Shown: positions 1 through 7,268 of the stretch, piece after piece
Layout of the letters: every line of letters starts with the position of its first letter
How positions within the stretch are numbered: position 1 is the first letter of the stretch
Assembly (NCBI GenBank): GCA_039188505.1
Contig: JBCCZC010000250.1
Coordinates: 1-8,245, forward strand
Length of the DNA: 8,245 bases
Origin: JBCCZC01 sp039188505
GTDB taxonomy: Bacteria > Pseudomonadota > Gammaproteobacteria > Xanthomonadales > SZUA-38
Direction: 5' to 3'
Notes under the pieces: generated by a model
Database searches by the model: none
Told to the model about the DNA's origin: nothing
What the model saw: only the letters and a program-made list of their open reading frames with translations
Translations under genes and position numbers: made by a program

Positions 1-1167
1 CGCTGTGGCGCCCTCCTCTATCGCAATGTGCCCAGCAGCGTCGATCGGTCCCTGGCGCTGTTCTCGGCCGCCTTCGTTCTGCTGCTCATCGCCAACTTCT
101 TCCCGTTCCTGGCGCTGAAGGTCGGTGGACGGATCGAGGAGGACCGGGTGATCGGCAGCGGTCTCGCGCTCGTCGACTTCGGCATGGCGGAGCTCGGAGC
201 CGTTGTTTTCCTTACCAGCATCGTGTTCCCCGGCATCACCATCCTCGGGACGCTCTACCTGCTCGTTGCCCGCAAGCTCAACCTGGCCGTGCCGGGCTTC
301 CGCCGCGTCTTCCGGCTCGTCCACGCCCTCGCCCCGTGGAGCCTACTGGGCGTGTTCCTGCTCGGCACCCTGATCTCCATCGTGAAGCTGAAGGACCTCG
401 CGACCGTGGTGCCGGGTGCCGGGCTCTTCGCCTTCTTCGGGCTCGTCATCGTCTACAGCGCCGCCCGCTCGGGTTTCGATGCCGACGTGCTCTGGGACCC
501 GTTCCGGGTGAAGCCGTTGACGACGGATGATCTGTCACCCGATCTCGAAGTCCAGCACTGCCACACCTGCGGCTTCCTCAACCGCACCACGGATGAACGC
601 GGCCACGCGATCCATCGCTGCGTACGCTGCCATGCGTCGGTACACCACCGGGTCGAGGCGAGCGTGCAGAAGACCTGGGCGCTAATGGCGGCCGCGATCG
701 TCATGCTCGTCCCCGCCAACCTCCTGCCGGTCATGACCGTCTCCCAGCTCGGCCGCGGCGAACCCAGCACGATCATGAGCGGCGTTGTCCACCTGATCGA
801 GGCCGGCATGTGGGGGCTGGGCCTGCTCGTATTCTTCGCCAGCGTCGTGGTGCCCGCCGCCAAGCTCGGTGCGCTCGCCTTTCTGCTGCGGTCCGTCAAG
901 AGCGGCTCGCGGTGGCGACCTCATGATCGCACGAAGCTCTATCGCTTCACCGAGGCCATCGGCGCCTGGTCCATGGTCGACGTGTTTCTCGTCGGCCTGC
1001 TGGCGGGCCTGGTCAGCCTCGGCATCCTTGCCACGATCGAGCCCGGCCTCGGCGCGACCTTCTTCGCCGCCGCCGTGATCCTCACGATGTTCGCGGCCCA
1101 CAGCTTTGATCCGCGCCTCATCTGGGACCACGCCGACGACGAGCCCCCGGCGGAGGTTGAGCGATGA
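1..1167 (+). CDS. pqiA: PqiA-family inner-membrane protein, 5' partial
   Basis: The reading frame is open to base 1, so the gene starts upstream; 388 residues are visible, and comparison with E. coli PqiA (about 417 aa) suggests some 30-40 N-terminal residues are missing. The GTG at 28 is not the true start, because the codons before it encode RCGALLYRN, the end of the first zinc-ribbon typical of PqiA. Numbering from base 1, two similar halves are seen. Each has a cysteine ribbon followed by about four hydrophobic segments (near 16-37, 65-90, 111-131, 139-155, then 225-246, 271-296, 323-343, 350-367). The second ribbon is complete, with C187, C190, C207 and C210. The C-terminal FDPRLIWD (369-376) is a family signature. 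PqiA is the multi-pass inner-membrane partner of the MCE protein PqiB in envelope lipid transport; its biochemical role is not settled. It overlaps pqiB by ATGA. The family call is strong; separating PqiA from its paralogue LetA (YebS) rests on the three-MCE PqiB and the PqiC that follow. Confidence 0.93.
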   Translation, partial: RCGALLYRNVPSSVDRSLALFSAAFVLLLIANFFPFLALKVGGRIEEDRVIGSGLALVDFGMAELGAVVFLTSIVFPGITILGTLYLLVARKLNLAVPGFRRVFRLVHALAPWSLLGVFLLGTLISIVKLKDLATVVPGAGLFAFFGLVIVYSAARSGFDADVLWDPFRVKPLTTDDLSPDLEVQHCHTCGFLNRTTDERGHAIHRCVRCHASVHHRVEASVQKTWALMAAAIVMLVPANLLPVMTVSQLGRGEPSTIMSGVVHLIEAGMWGLGLLVFFASVVVPAAKLGALAFLLRSVKSGSRWRPHDRTKLYRFTEAIGAWSMVDVFLVGLLAGLVSLGILATIEPGLGATFFAAAVILTMFAAHSFDPRLIWDHADDEPPAEVER

Positions 1168-2828
1168 GCGAGCCGCAGCTCCATAGCGCCAAGGTCTCGC
1201 AGAAGTCCGGCGTGTCGATCGTCTGGCTCATCCCCGTTCTGACGCTCGTCATCGGCGGCTGGCTGGTTTTCAAGACCCTTTCTGAGCAGGGCCAGGTCGC
1301 CACGATCAGCTTCCGGACGGCGGCCGGCATCGAGATCGGGAAGACGACGGTCAAGTACAAGAGCGTAGAGATCGGCCTGGTCGAAGACGTCCAGTTCGCG
1401 GACGACTTCGCCAACGTCATCGTCACCACGCGCTTCAACAAGGGCATGGACGACTTTCTCCGGCGCAACACGCGCTTCTGGGTCGTCAAGCCACAGCTGA
1501 GCGTGCGCGGGGCTTCGGGCCTCGAGACCCTGCTGTCGGGCGCATATATTGAAATCGATCCGGGTCCGGGCGCGGAACAGCGCCATTTCGTGGGCCTCGA
1601 GACGCAGCCGCTCATCACGGCTGACGACGCCGGCTCGCGCATCACGTTGATCGCAGAAGGCCTCGGCTCGGTCGATGCCGGGTCGCCGATCTACTACCAG
1701 GGTCTACTTGCCGGCGAGGTGCTCGGCTACGAGCTGGCCACCGACGCCCAGAGCGTCTTCATCCACGCCTTCGTGCGCGATCCCTACAACCGGCTCATCC
1801 GCGGCAATACCCACTTCTGGAACGTGAGCGGACTCGACTTCAGCCTCGGCGCCGACGGCCTCGAGGTGCGCACCGCGTCGGTCCAGAGCCTGCTGTTCGG
1901 CGGCATCGCCTTCGAGACGCCCGACACGCTGGAGCCCACGCCAGCAAACGTGTCAGACTTGGTCTTCACTCTCTATCCCGACCAGCAGAGCATCGCCGAC
2001 GGGGCCTACGCCCGGCGGCTGCGCTTCGTCCTGTACTTCGACAGCTCCGTCCGGGGCCTGAGCCCCGGCGCGCCGGTCGAATTCAAGGGGATTCGCGTCG
2101 GCGCGGTCGAGGAGATCAACCTCGCCTTCAATCCCGAAGACACCACCTTCAGCATTCCGGTCGTCATCGAGCTCGAACCCGACCGCATCACGGGCCGAAA
2201 TGTCGACACGCCGCTCTCGCCCGACGAGATCCTCGGCACGCTCATCGATCGCGGCCTGCGTGCGCGCCTGCAGACTGGCAGCCTCCTGACCGGCGCGCTC
2301 TTCGTCGAGCTGAACATGTACCCCGATGCGCCGCTCGTGTACCGGGCGATGGATCCGCCCTACCCGGAGCTGCCGACCATCGCGGGCAGCTTCGAGGCGA
2401 TGACCGAGACGATCGAACGCTTCATCTCGCAGCTCGACAGCGTCGATCTGGAAGCGCTCGGAACGAACCTGAACGGCGTGCTCGAGGGCGCCAACGCGCT
2501 GGTCAACATGCCCGAGGGTTCGACCGTCGTCACCGACCTCCAGGGGGCGATCCGTTCGCTCCGACTGGTGCTCGAGGACCTCGACGAGGGCAACATCGGC
2601 CAGACCATCACCGTCGCGAACGACGCGCTCAGCGAGCTCGAGCAGACGCTGACCCTGACCGGTCAGCTGCTGTCGCCCTCCTCGCCGATTCCCTACAACG
2701 TCACGCAGCTGACCGCAGAGCTCGAGGAGACGGCGCGCTCGATCCGTGCCCTCGTCGAGCTGCTGCAGCGCCAGCCGAATTCGCTGATCTTCGGCCGCGA
2801 AGCCGAGGACGGAGAGGAGGAGCCATGA
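1164..2828 (+). CDS. pqiB: PqiB-family MCE protein, three MCE domains
   Basis: This is a 554-residue MCE (MlaD-type) protein, close to the E. coli PqiB length (546). A short basic N-terminus is followed by one membrane anchor at about 18-37, then MCE domains at about 46-134, 160-250 and 286-385. Each has the family pattern, for example PVEFKGIRVGAV at 304-315, and hydrophobic pore-loop segments such as LLSG (123-126), LLFGG (243-247) and LLTGALFVEL (374-383). Residues about 410-535 are a heptad-like helical region, ending in the family's closing RQPNSLIFGRE (536-546). In the known structure six copies stack MCE rings topped by a long helical needle, forming a hydrophobic tunnel across the periplasm. 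Three MCE domains separate it from LetB (seven) and MlaD (one). The ATG at 1164 overlaps the pqiA stop and has GGAGG at 1152-1156, seven bases upstream, which fixes the start. The substrate is inferred to be phospholipid or another lipid. Confidence 0.95.
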   Translation: MSEPQLHSAKVSQKSGVSIVWLIPVLTLVIGGWLVFKTLSEQGQVATISFRTAAGIEIGKTTVKYKSVEIGLVEDVQFADDFANVIVTTRFNKGMDDFLRRNTRFWVVKPQLSVRGASGLETLLSGAYIEIDPGPGAEQRHFVGLETQPLITADDAGSRITLIAEGLGSVDAGSPIYYQGLLAGEVLGYELATDAQSVFIHAFVRDPYNRLIRGNTHFWNVSGLDFSLGADGLEVRTASVQSLLFGGIAFETPDTLEPTPANVSDLVFTLYPDQQSIADGAYARRLRFVLYFDSSVRGLSPGAPVEFKGIRVGAVEEINLAFNPEDTTFSIPVVIELEPDRITGRNVDTPLSPDEILGTLIDRGLRARLQTGSLLTGALFVELNMYPDAPLVYRAMDPPYPELPTIAGSFEAMTETIERFISQLDSVDLEALGTNLNGVLEGANALVNMPEGSTVVTDLQGAIRSLRLVLEDLDEGNIGQTITVANDALSELEQTLTLTGQLLSPSSPIPYNVTQLTAELEETARSIRALVELLQRQPNSLIFGREAEDGEEEP

Positions 2829-3445
2829 GGACCGTTCCCGCCCGGAAGTGGTCGACGACGATCGCCACGATGGTGGCCGCCGCGTCCATGCTCGCCGGCT
2901 GTGCCGGGGGCGGCGGCAATCCGCCGATCCGCTACTACGTCATCGACCCGGTGCCGGCCGCGGCGCCGGCCGAAGCTCGCGACCTGACGGTCGAGATCCT
3001 CGGCCTCACGCTGCCGCAGTACCTCGAGCGATTCCAGATCGCAACGCGCAGCGGCGCCGACCGGCTCAGCTTTTCCGACAGCCACCAGTGGAGCGAAAAC
3101 CTGCGCAAGAACCTCCTGCGCACGCTGGCTCGAAACCTCGGCGACCGGCTGGGGACCGTCGATATCGGCACGCCGCAGAACCGCACGGCAGCAACGCCCG
3201 ACCTGCGCCTGACCGTCGTCGTGAACGCCTTCGAGCGTCAGACCGACGGTCGGGTCCTCCTCGACGCGCGTTGGCAGGTGATGGCAGGCGGCACCGGTGC
3301 GGAGGTCACGACACACGCGGCAACGCTCCGATCCGACGCCGGCATCGATGCCGGCAACCATGACCGGATCGTCGCCGAGATGCGCGCGCTGTTCGGGCAG
3401 CTGTCGGACCGGATCAGCGCGACCCTCCTCGAGGTCGGTGCATGA
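2825..3445 (+). CDS. pqiC: PqiC-family outer-membrane lipoprotein
   Basis: This 206-residue protein has a basic N-terminus (R2, R7, K8), a hydrophobic stretch and a lipobox LAGC at 23-26, so C26 is the predicted lipidated residue. Residue 27 is Ala rather than Asp, consistent with sorting to the outer membrane. The mature part opens with RYYVIDP (36-42) and contains PQYLERFQIATRS (64-76) and WSENLRKNLLRTL (89-101), the pattern of the ABC-type transport auxiliary lipoprotein family (DUF330, PqiC). In E. coli PqiC is an outer-membrane lipoprotein that binds PqiB and is thought to dock the MCE tunnel at the outer membrane. The ATG at 2825 overlaps the pqiB stop and follows AGGAGG at 2815-2820. 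The internal Met16 would leave too short a signal peptide, so 2825 is preferred. Length and gene order fit PqiC well. Confidence 0.92.
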   Translation: MRTVPARKWSTTIATMVAAASMLAGCAGGGGNPPIRYYVIDPVPAAAPAEARDLTVEILGLTLPQYLERFQIATRSGADRLSFSDSHQWSENLRKNLLRTLARNLGDRLGTVDIGTPQNRTAATPDLRLTVVVNAFERQTDGRVLLDARWQVMAGGTGAEVTTHAATLRSDAGIDAGNHDRIVAEMRALFGQLSDRISATLLEVGA

Positions 3446-4362
3446 GGAAATGGCGGCCAATGCTGCTGGGCCTGCTCGGGCTGCTCCAGGGCGCGGTCGT
3501 AGCCGCAGATCCGGAGCCGGCCCTCGAGGCCGCGGACGGCCGCACGCTCATGGAGACGGTCTACGCCCGCCACCGTCAGTACCCCTACGTGTACGAGGAG
3601 CAGTCCATGGTCCTCGTGGATCGCAACGGCCAGAAGGACACCCGCCGGCTCGCGCGCTATTCCCGGATCGACGACGATGGCGTCAATCACATCCTCCTCC
3701 ACTTCCGCTTTCCGCGGGAAGTCCAGGGCGTGGCCCTGCTCGCGCGGCGTTATCCCGACGGCGCGTCCGATCTGCGCGTGTTCCTGCCGGCGCTCGGCCA
3801 CCACCTGATCGCAACCGGCGCCCTCGATCCGCAGGTCGATGCCCGCTCCGAAGACCATTTCCTGGGAACGGACTTCACCATCGAGAATCTCGCCGGCGAG
3901 AATCTCGACGACTATCGCTTCGAGCGCCGTCGCGACGCGCGCATGACTGATCTGGACTACTACGTCGTCGATGTCTTCCCGCGCGGCGCGAGCGATGCAG
4001 CGACGCCCGTCCGCCGTCATTTCATCCTCAAGGACGGGGTCTTCATCACCCGGACCGACCACTTCGGCGCCGGCGGCAAGGTCCGCAAGCGTCAGTCGAG
4101 CCACGACCTGACCGTCGTCAACGGGGATGCCTGGCGCGCCAACATGCTGCTCATGGAGGACCTCGAGCGCTTCCACCGCACGGTGATCAAGGTGGATCGC
4201 CGGGTGTTCTCGCCGGACTACGTGCCGGCGGAGGTCTTCTCGGCGGCGTGGATCTATGCGAACGCGCCGGCGCCTGAGGATGACGACTTTCTCTTCGAGG
4301 AACTCGATCCGTCCGAATACCTGCGAGAGCTGGCTACGGGCCTCAAGGGGGTCGGACCATGA
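3442..4362 (+). CDS. Periplasmic LolA-like (outer membrane lipoprotein-sorting type) protein
   Basis: The 306-residue product begins with a signal peptide (R2, K3, R5, hydrophobic 7-20), with cleavage predicted after A21 or A22; there is no lipobox, so it should be soluble in the periplasm. The body matches the LolA-like family usually annotated as outer membrane lipoprotein-sorting protein. Visible patterns are YEEQSMVLVDRNG (51-63), RFPREVQGVALL (89-100), LRVFLPALG (111-119), FLGTDFTIENL (140-150) and WRANMLLMEDLERFHRT (231-247). This fold is an open half-barrel that holds acyl chains, and such proteins are commonly encoded next to RND/MMPL transporters, as here. It is inferred to pass a lipid or lipidated cargo between the MMPL pump and another partner. 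An acidic stretch follows the fold (EDDDFLFEELDPSEY, 279-293), a possible partner-binding tail. The start overlaps the pqiC stop by ATGA and has GAGG at 3431-3434. It is not canonical LolA: it is longer and its context differs. The cargo is unknown. Confidence 0.85.
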   Translation: MRKWRPMLLGLLGLLQGAVVAADPEPALEAADGRTLMETVYARHRQYPYVYEEQSMVLVDRNGQKDTRRLARYSRIDDDGVNHILLHFRFPREVQGVALLARRYPDGASDLRVFLPALGHHLIATGALDPQVDARSEDHFLGTDFTIENLAGENLDDYRFERRRDARMTDLDYYVVDVFPRGASDAATPVRRHFILKDGVFITRTDHFGAGGKVRKRQSSHDLTVVNGDAWRANMLLMEDLERFHRTVIKVDRRVFSPDYVPAEVFSAAWIYANAPAPEDDDFLFEELDPSEYLRELATGLKGVGP

Positions 4363-7148
4363 TCACACGGCTCTTCCTGCTGGGCATTCGTAACCGGGCC
4401 ATCGTCGGGCTGCTGGTCGCCATCGTGACCGCGCTGGCCGCCCTCGGGCTGCCGCGGCTCGAGGTCGATACGAGCTTCGGCAACCTCATTCCCGAGGACG
4501 ACCCGGCCCGCATGGTCTACCAGCAGGTCATGGGCGAGTTCGGGTCCGACAACCGATCGATCGTCTACGTGCGTGACGGCACCCTCTGGACGCCGGACAA
4601 GCTCGCGCGCCTCGACGCCCTGCACGATACCCTCGAGGCGATCGACGGGGTCCTGCGCGTCGACAGCGTGTTCAGTCTGCGCGCCATACGCAGCGCCGCG
4701 GATCCCGACGCGGACGACCCCGTCAGTCGCATCGAGGCCTTCCCGGTCCTCGACGGCGTCCCGGCGACCATCGAGGAAGCGGAGGCCGCCCGCGACCGGG
4801 CCATCTCCAACCCCCTCTACGTGGGCAATTTCCTGTCCGAGGACGGCGATGTCACCGCGCTCGTCGTCTCCGTTCGCGAGACCGAGCGCCAGCGACCAGC
4901 AGATGAGCTCAACGGCGATCTCGAAGCCGCCCTGGTTCCTTTCCAGGCCGATTTCGACGCGCTGTTCCAGGTCGGGCCGCCGCGCATCCAGGCCGAGCTG
5001 ACCGACGCGCTCGGAGAGGATTTCCGGCTCCTGGCGCCGCTGTCGGCAGCGGCCCTCGTCATCGCGATGATGCTGTTCCTGCGTAGCGGACTGGCGGCCC
5101 TGGTCCCGCTCGTGACCTCCATTCTGTCGATCGTCTGGACCTTTGGCCTCCTCGGATGGCTGGGTGTCCCCCTGAACATGCTCAGCGCGATGATTCCCTC
5201 GCTGATCATCGTCATCGGCTCGACGGAGGACACCCACCTCATCGCCAGCTACTTCCGCGGCCTCTCGCAGCACTGCGAGGGCAGCGAGAATCGTGCGCGG
5301 GCCTTCGGCGTCGAGTATCTCGCCCGCCACGCTGGCTTGCCGCTGATCCTGACGGTCATCACGACGGCGCTGGGCTTTGCAGCGAACCTGCTGAGCGACA
5401 TCGGCCTCATCCAGCAGTTCGCGATCGCCGCCACGATCGCCATGGTCGCGAACGGCATCGTGACCGTCCTCGTGGTGCCGCCGATGCTGGTTGCGCTGGG
5501 TTCGCGCAAGCTGCCGGCGCCGTTCATGCGCGAGCTCGAGGCCCGCGAGGCCCACGAGACACCGCGCAACCTGGCCGGCCGTATCGTCAAACTCTTCCGC
5601 TACTCGCAGCATCGCTTCCCGATCGGCACCCTCGTCATCACGGCGGCGCTCGTGGGCTTCTTCCTGTACCAGGCCTCGAAGCTCTACGTCACCAACGACC
5701 CGCTCTCCTATTTTCCCGAGGAGCGACCGCTGATCCAGGAAACGCAGCAGATCAACGACGACCTCGCCGGCGTGCGGATCTTCTTCGTGGCCCTCGAAGC
5801 CGATCGCGACCGGGCATTCCTCGCACCGGAGAACATCCGGAGGCTCAGCGACATACAGAAGTTCATGGACAGTCAGCGGGTGTTCGATCGCAGCGTTTCC
5901 CTGGCCGATCACCTGAAGTACGTGAACGAGGCCTTCCGCGGGCGCTTCGCCAGCAACGAACTCCCCGAGACCCGGGCTCTGGTCGCCCAGTACCTGCTGT
6001 TCTTCCACCGCAGCGAGCTCGAGAGCTACGTCAGCAACGACTTCCGCCGGGCGAACATCGTCGTGCGCCACGGGATCAGCGATTCGCACACGCTCAACCA
6101 GTACATCAGCGAGCTCCAGGACGCCCTGGGACAGCTGACGGGACCGGGCATCTCGGCCGAGGTGGTCGGGGAGAACCTGATGGTCAACCAGGCAGCGGAG
6201 CGGCTGATGCTGGCGCAGGTCCAGGCCCTTGCCCTGCTCCTTGCCCTGATCTTCATTCTCATGTCGATCATGTTCACATCCCTGAAGGGGGGCGCCATCG
6301 CGCTGGTCCCCGCCGTGATTCCGATCGCGACGATGTTCGGCATCATGGGCCTGCTGGAGATCCCGCTGAACCCGGGTACCGCCATGGTCGCGGTCATCGC
6401 GGTCGGCATCGCCGTCGACGGCACGATTCACCTGCTCGCGCGCTACAACGAGCGCTGCCGGCGGACCTCCGATTTCCGGGAAGCGGTGAGCATGTCCGTC
6501 GACGAGGTCGCCACGCCGCTGATCGTTTCGAGCTTCGCCCTGGCGCTTGGTTTCGCGGTCCTGCTGCTGTCGAACTTCACGGTGGTTGCCCAGTTCGGGG
6601 CGCTGGCTGCCGCCACGATGCTGATCTCCATCGTTGCGAACCTGCTGGTCACGCCGATCCTCATGGGCCGCATCCGCCTCGTGGGCCTGTACCAGATCAT
6701 GGCGATGCGGGTGGACCGCGCCGTCCTCGAAGGAAGCGCGCTGTTCCGCGACATGACGAACTACCAACGCCGCAAAGCCATCCTCATCTCCGAGGTGATC
6801 GACCTCGAAGAGCGCCAGCTCATCGTCGAGCAGGGCACCGTCGGCCGCAGCATGTTCCTCATCCTCGAGGGCGAGGCCGAGGTCATCCGCCGCGACGACG
6901 GCCAGGAGCGCGTGCTGGCGGTCCTGCGCCCCGGGGAGATCTTCGGCGAGATCGGCTATATCCGCGCCATCGAGCGCACCGCCGATGTCCGGACGATTGG
7001 CGCGGCTTCAGTGCTGCGCTTCGACTTCGAGCGCATGCAGAAGGACCTGAAATTTTTCCCGAACATCGTCGCGAAGCTCAATTTCAACATCAGCGCGATC
7101 CTCGGCGAGCGCCTGGCGGACACGCTGGAGCATCGGCAGAACGGTTAG
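4359..7148 (+). CDS. RND/MMPL transporter with C-terminal cyclic-nucleotide-binding domain
   Basis: This 929-residue inner-membrane protein has the duplicated RND layout: TM1 (13-31), periplasmic domain 1 (32-222), TM2-6 (222-378), TM7 (419-437), periplasmic domain 2 (438-615) and TM8-12 (616-770). Charged residues lie in the central helix of each half: GSTEDTH at 287-293 and GIAVDGTIH at 683-691, where D687 fits the position of the MMPL proton-relay aspartate. MMPL proteins use the proton gradient to move lipids and other hydrophobic molecules. After TM12, residues about 793-915 form a CAP_ED-type domain: a beta roll with FLILEGEAEVIRR (833-845), then a phosphate-binding cassette GEIFGEIG (859-866) and RTADVRT (873-879). 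The ribose-contacting Glu (E864) and phosphate-contacting Arg (R873) are both present, so binding looks possible. The ligand (cAMP, cGMP or other) cannot be told from sequence. The ATG at 4359 overlaps the preceding stop and follows AAGGGGG at 4345-4351. It is the last gene of the operon. The transported molecule is unknown. Confidence 0.92.
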   Translation: MITRLFLLGIRNRAIVGLLVAIVTALAALGLPRLEVDTSFGNLIPEDDPARMVYQQVMGEFGSDNRSIVYVRDGTLWTPDKLARLDALHDTLEAIDGVLRVDSVFSLRAIRSAADPDADDPVSRIEAFPVLDGVPATIEEAEAARDRAISNPLYVGNFLSEDGDVTALVVSVRETERQRPADELNGDLEAALVPFQADFDALFQVGPPRIQAELTDALGEDFRLLAPLSAAALVIAMMLFLRSGLAALVPLVTSILSIVWTFGLLGWLGVPLNMLSAMIPSLIIVIGSTEDTHLIASYFRGLSQHCEGSENRARAFGVEYLARHAGLPLILTVITTALGFAANLLSDIGLIQQFAIAATIAMVANGIVTVLVVPPMLVALGSRKLPAPFMRELEAREAHETPRNLAGRIVKLFRYSQHRFPIGTLVITAALVGFFLYQASKLYVTNDPLSYFPEERPLIQETQQINDDLAGVRIFFVALEADRDRAFLAPENIRRLSDIQKFMDSQRVFDRSVSLADHLKYVNEAFRGRFASNELPETRALVAQYLLFFHRSELESYVSNDFRRANIVVRHGISDSHTLNQYISELQDALGQLTGPGISAEVVGENLMVNQAAERLMLAQVQALALLLALIFILMSIMFTSLKGGAIALVPAVIPIATMFGIMGLLEIPLNPGTAMVAVIAVGIAVDGTIHLLARYNERCRRTSDFREAVSMSVDEVATPLIVSSFALALGFAVLLLSNFTVVAQFGALAAATMLISIVANLLVTPILMGRIRLVGLYQIMAMRVDRAVLEGSALFRDMTNYQRRKAILISEVIDLEERQLIVEQGTVGRSMFLILEGEAEVIRRDDGQERVLAVLRPGEIFGEIGYIRAIERTADVRTIGAASVLRFDFERMQKDLKFFPNIVAKLNFNISAILGERLADTLEHRQNG

Positions 7149-7268
7149 CGGCGTCTGGTGGACCGAAGCGACACGCCAAATTGATTCCGCGGAAGGTGCC
7201 CGCATTCAGGTGGGATTAAGCTGAATCCAGCACCATCCTCCCCAACTTCCCTGAACCCGAATCCATTG
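7149..7268 (+). other. Spacer between the operon and the next gene
   Basis: This 120-base stretch is the only real gap in the window. It holds a perfect 10-base palindrome TTCCGCGGAA at 7185-7194, which could be an operator half-turn or chance. A 5-base inverted pair (GGCGT at 7150-7154, ACGCC at 7173-7177) has a long loop and no following T run, so it is not a convincing terminator. TTGATT at 7181-7186 resembles a -35 element, but no good -10 stands at 16-18 bases; TGGGATTAAG at 7211-7220 is a weak extended -10 candidate. No purine-rich ribosome binding site is seen before the ATG at 7269, where the sequence is pyrimidine-rich. A promoter for the next gene is expected here but not identified. 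Confidence 0.5.

Noticed and set aside
28..30. GTG at 28 as the start of pqiA
   Set aside because: The frame continues upstream to base 1 and encodes the tail of the first zinc ribbon (RCGALLYR), so the true start is outside the window.
2693..4176. Overlapping - strand frames opposite pqiC and the LolA-like gene (2693-3460 and 3238-4176)
   Set aside because: They mirror coding sequence with clear family motifs, lipobox and signal peptide on the + strand, and have no recognisable domain or separate upstream signals.
4254..6767. Long open frame of 837 codons on the - strand opposite the MMPL gene
   Set aside because: The product is rich in Asp, Glu, Arg, His and Gln with no membrane segment or domain pattern, as expected of an antisense shadow of a GC-rich gene. 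The + strand frame has clear RND and cyclic-nucleotide domain motifs.
7150..7177. Possible rho-independent terminator after the operon
   Set aside because: Only a 5-base stem (GGCGT/ACGCC) with an 18-base loop and no T tract; too weak to call.
5156..7219. Open frame of 687 codons on the + strand in another frame of the MMPL gene
   Set aside because: The translation is dominated by Arg, Pro, Gly, Ala and His, typical of an out-of-frame reading of GC-rich DNA, and it lies wholly over a well-supported gene.
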